A stretch of 6,680 nucleotides of DNA from Acidobacteriaceae bacterium (lineage in GTDB: Bacteria > Acidobacteriota > Terriglobia > Terriglobales > Acidobacteriaceae), in contig WQYS01000134.1 of the NCBI GenBank assembly GCA_009781125.1, positions 1 to 6,680 of the forward strand. Direction: 5' to 3'. The notes under the pieces are model-generated. The model saw only the letters and a list, made by a program, of their open reading frames with translations. It was not told the DNA's origin and searched no databases. This document shows, in pieces, positions 4,966 through 6,680 of the stretch; positions within the stretch are counted from its first letter, which is position 1; each line of letters starts with the position of its first letter. The position numbers and the translations under genes are program-made.

Positions 4966-6680
4966 GTGCGGTTTTCAAGTCGTATTTTGCAGTGTTTAAG
5001 TCTGATGATAGGGCTGGCAGTGATCCATCCCTGCGTTTTACATGCTCAGTTTCTCGACCAGGGTGGCCTGACGGGTGTAGTTCAGGACGCTACCGGAGCG
5101 GTCATTCCCGGAGCTGTGGTCACGCTGACCAACCCCGCGACGTCTTTGACGTTATCCACCAAAGCCGATACCAGCGGAATGTTTGTATTCTCGCCCATTA
5201 AGATTGGCCAATACTCGGTGACCGCGTCCGCCGATGGCTTCCAGAAGACGACGCAGCAGAACATCACCGTATTTGTGGGCCAGCGGTCCAGCGTTACGAT
5301 CACCTTGAAGACCGGCTCGGTCAACGAGGTCGTAACCGTCACCGACGCTCCGCCTTTGTTGCAGACACAAGAGAGTTCCACCGGGCAGGTCTTCACCATC
5401 AAGGAGCTTGACAACACGCCGCTGAATGGGCGCAACGTCATGTTTATGGCTCAGATGGCGGCAGGTGTGGCCGCCACGCCTGGATCGCGCGCCAAGGGCA
5501 CGGGCGACTTCAGCGCCAACGGCATGCGCGCCGAGCAGAATAACTACGTTCTGGATGGCGTTGACAACAACGCCGTGTCGGTGGACTTCCTGGGCGGCGC
5601 CGGCTTCATGATCAATCCTCCGCCAGACGCTCTGGAGCAGTTCAAGATTTCGACCTCCAGCTATAGCGCCGAGTTTGGACGCTCCGCTGGAGCTGTCGTC
5701 ATAGCCAGCCTCAAGTCGGGCACCAACGATATCCACGGCTCGGTGTGGGAGTACCTTCGCAACGACTATCTTGATGCGAGAGACTGGCTCCTGGCCCCGG
5801 GGGCGCCCAGCGCCGCCTACCGTCAGAATCTGTTCGGAGCTGCGCTGGGGCTTCCCATTCGTAAGAATCATCTCTTCTTCTTCGGCGATATACAGGCTAA
5901 CCGGATCATGATCGACCAGCCGCAAGGCACGGCAACCGTGCCGACGCTGTTAGAGAGAACCGGAGACTTGTCGGAGCTGCTGAATGGCGCCAATCTCGGC
6001 GGTAACGCGGTAACGTTGTATCAGCCGGGGAACAGCCCTAATCTGACACCGTATCAGTCAGGGAACAGCGCCACGATGGCACTGCTGTCCAACCCGTCTT
6101 GTGCGACTCCTAATACGATTGCACCCACTGCTAGCGGTCAGGTGCTGGGACAGAATGTTCTGTGCTCGGGTACGGGTTCGTACAGCGGGTTGGCGGAGAA
6201 GGTCCTGAATATGTATCCGAAGCCTAATGTGCCGGTGCAGGTTGGGGCCAAAAATACCTATCTTGCAAATAACAACTACAGCTACAGCCTGCGGCAGCCG
6301 CAGAACACGGTTCAGTGGGACACGCGCCTGGACTGGAATGTCAACGCCAAAGATCAGGCCTTTGCCCGCTTCAGCTATATCAATCAGCGCGGAAACAATG
6401 AAGGTCCTATGGGGCCGATCCTGGATGGCGGCGGCGGCAACGGAAATCCGGATATAAGCGGCAAGATGCTTAACTACGGCAATAACTTTGTTCTGAGCGA
6501 GACTCATATCTTCAATCCCAACGTGGTTAATGAGTTTCGTTTTGCCTACAACTATGGCAAGTTCTCGATCCTGAATCCCGGCTACGATAGCAACGATGCT
6601 GCGGATCTGGGATTTGGCGGAATACCCTACGGGCCTGACTGGCCTATGAACGGCGGTATGCCCAGCACTACGATCAGCGG
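4966..6680 (+). CDS. Oar-like TonB-dependent receptor with carboxypeptidase-regulatory-like domain (partial)
   Basis: This outer-membrane receptor is predicted to import a ligand too large for porins, probably a carbohydrate given its neighbours, powered by TonB. The gene is intact from GTG 4966 and runs off the window after about 571 residues, roughly half of the usual 1,000-1,200. A signal peptide (1-27, cleavage near LHA|QF) is followed by a carboxypeptidase-regulatory-like domain (about 34-117: GGLTGVVQDATGAVIPGAVV, then GMFVFSPIKIGQYSVTASADGF). Next comes the plug domain (about 140-260, with TPLNGRN, FSANGMRAEQNNYVLDGVDN, FKISTSSYSAEFGRSAGAVV and KSGTNDIHGSVWEYLRN). The first barrel strands follow, including FGAALGLPIRKNHLFFFGD and VQWDTRLDWNVNAKDQAFARFSY. 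Asn/Gly-rich stretches such as 487-495 are probably exposed loops. A consensus ribosome site and the dyads at 4903-4932 precede it. It is divergent from the binding-protein gene. The substrate cannot be read from the sequence. Confidence 0.93.
   Translation, partial: MRFSSRILQCLSLMIGLAVIHPCVLHAQFLDQGGLTGVVQDATGAVIPGAVVTLTNPATSLTLSTKADTSGMFVFSPIKIGQYSVTASADGFQKTTQQNITVFVGQRSSVTITLKTGSVNEVVTVTDAPPLLQTQESSTGQVFTIKELDNTPLNGRNVMFMAQMAAGVAATPGSRAKGTGDFSANGMRAEQNNYVLDGVDNNAVSVDFLGGAGFMINPPPDALEQFKISTSSYSAEFGRSAGAVVIASLKSGTNDIHGSVWEYLRNDYLDARDWLLAPGAPSAAYRQNLFGAALGLPIRKNHLFFFGDIQANRIMIDQPQGTATVPTLLERTGDLSELLNGANLGGNAVTLYQPGNSPNLTPYQSGNSATMALLSNPSCATPNTIAPTASGQVLGQNVLCSGTGSYSGLAEKVLNMYPKPNVPVQVGAKNTYLANNNYSYSLRQPQNTVQWDTRLDWNVNAKDQAFARFSYINQRGNNEGPMGPILDGGGGNGNPDISGKMLNYGNNFVLSETHIFNPNVVNEFRFAYNYGKFSILNPGYDSNDAADLGFGGIPYGPDWPMNGGMPSTTIS

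Noticed and set aside
5152..5925. A 257-codon open frame on the minus strand
   Set aside because: It is antisense to the well-supported plug domain of the TonB-dependent receptor and reads as low-information shadow sequence.
6427..6450. GGC-rich run as a tandem repeat
   Set aside because: It is only a few glycine/asparagine codons in a receptor loop and not a repeated unit of note.
1..6680. CRISPR arrays, tRNA or rRNA genes, insertion sequences
   Set aside because: No regularly spaced repeats, cloverleaf-like segments, transposase motifs or terminal inverted repeats were seen on either strand.

Overview
The window looks like a chromosomal segment from an acidobacterium, most likely class Terriglobia. 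The main reason is the gene that runs off the right edge. It encodes an Oar-like TonB-dependent receptor with an N-terminal carboxypeptidase-regulatory-like domain, a type greatly expanded in that group. The histidine kinase with an extracytoplasmic OB-fold-like sensor fits the same assignment. Taxonomy is inferred from protein style only.

Layout, left to right. Bases 1-136 hold a possible last few codons of an upstream gene and a strong hairpin. Bases 137-811 (+) encode a small class I aldolase of the TalC/MipB/FSA family whose active site reads as a transaldolase. Bases 812-1020 are a convergent intergenic gap with two hairpins. Bases 1021-3113 (-) are a two-gene operon: a LuxR/NarL-type response regulator and, upstream of it and overlapping by ATGA, a HisKA_3 sensor kinase with a signal peptide, two OB-like periplasmic segments and one membrane segment. 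A compact divergent promoter region of about 50 bp separates this operon from 3167-3895 (+), a membrane-anchored jellyroll (LamG/concanavalin-like) protein of unknown role. That gene converges on, and overlaps by 44 bp, 3852-4796 (-), a lipoprotein sugar-binding protein of the RbsB/LacI periplasmic fold. A second divergent regulatory region (4797-4965) precedes the TonB-dependent receptor (4966 to window end, +).

Working together (inference): the set resembles a carbohydrate sensing and uptake locus. The receptor would bring a sugar or glycan fragment across the outer membrane. The lipoprotein and the anchored jellyroll protein would meet it in the periplasm. The kinase/regulator pair would report it, and the transaldolase would process sugar phosphates. 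No ABC permease or ATPase is present in the window, so the binding protein may be a sensory partner of the kinase rather than a transport subunit. Both divergent promoter regions carry an AATCGATT-centred palindrome of LacI-family type, and the receptor promoter region also has a 7-7-7 inverted repeat. These are the best hints of shared regulation.

Promoter positions settle two start codons. Good -35/-10 pairs for the kinase and for the binding protein lie on top of, or downstream of, the most distal TTG codons, so shorter proteins starting near 3113 and at 4796 are preferred.
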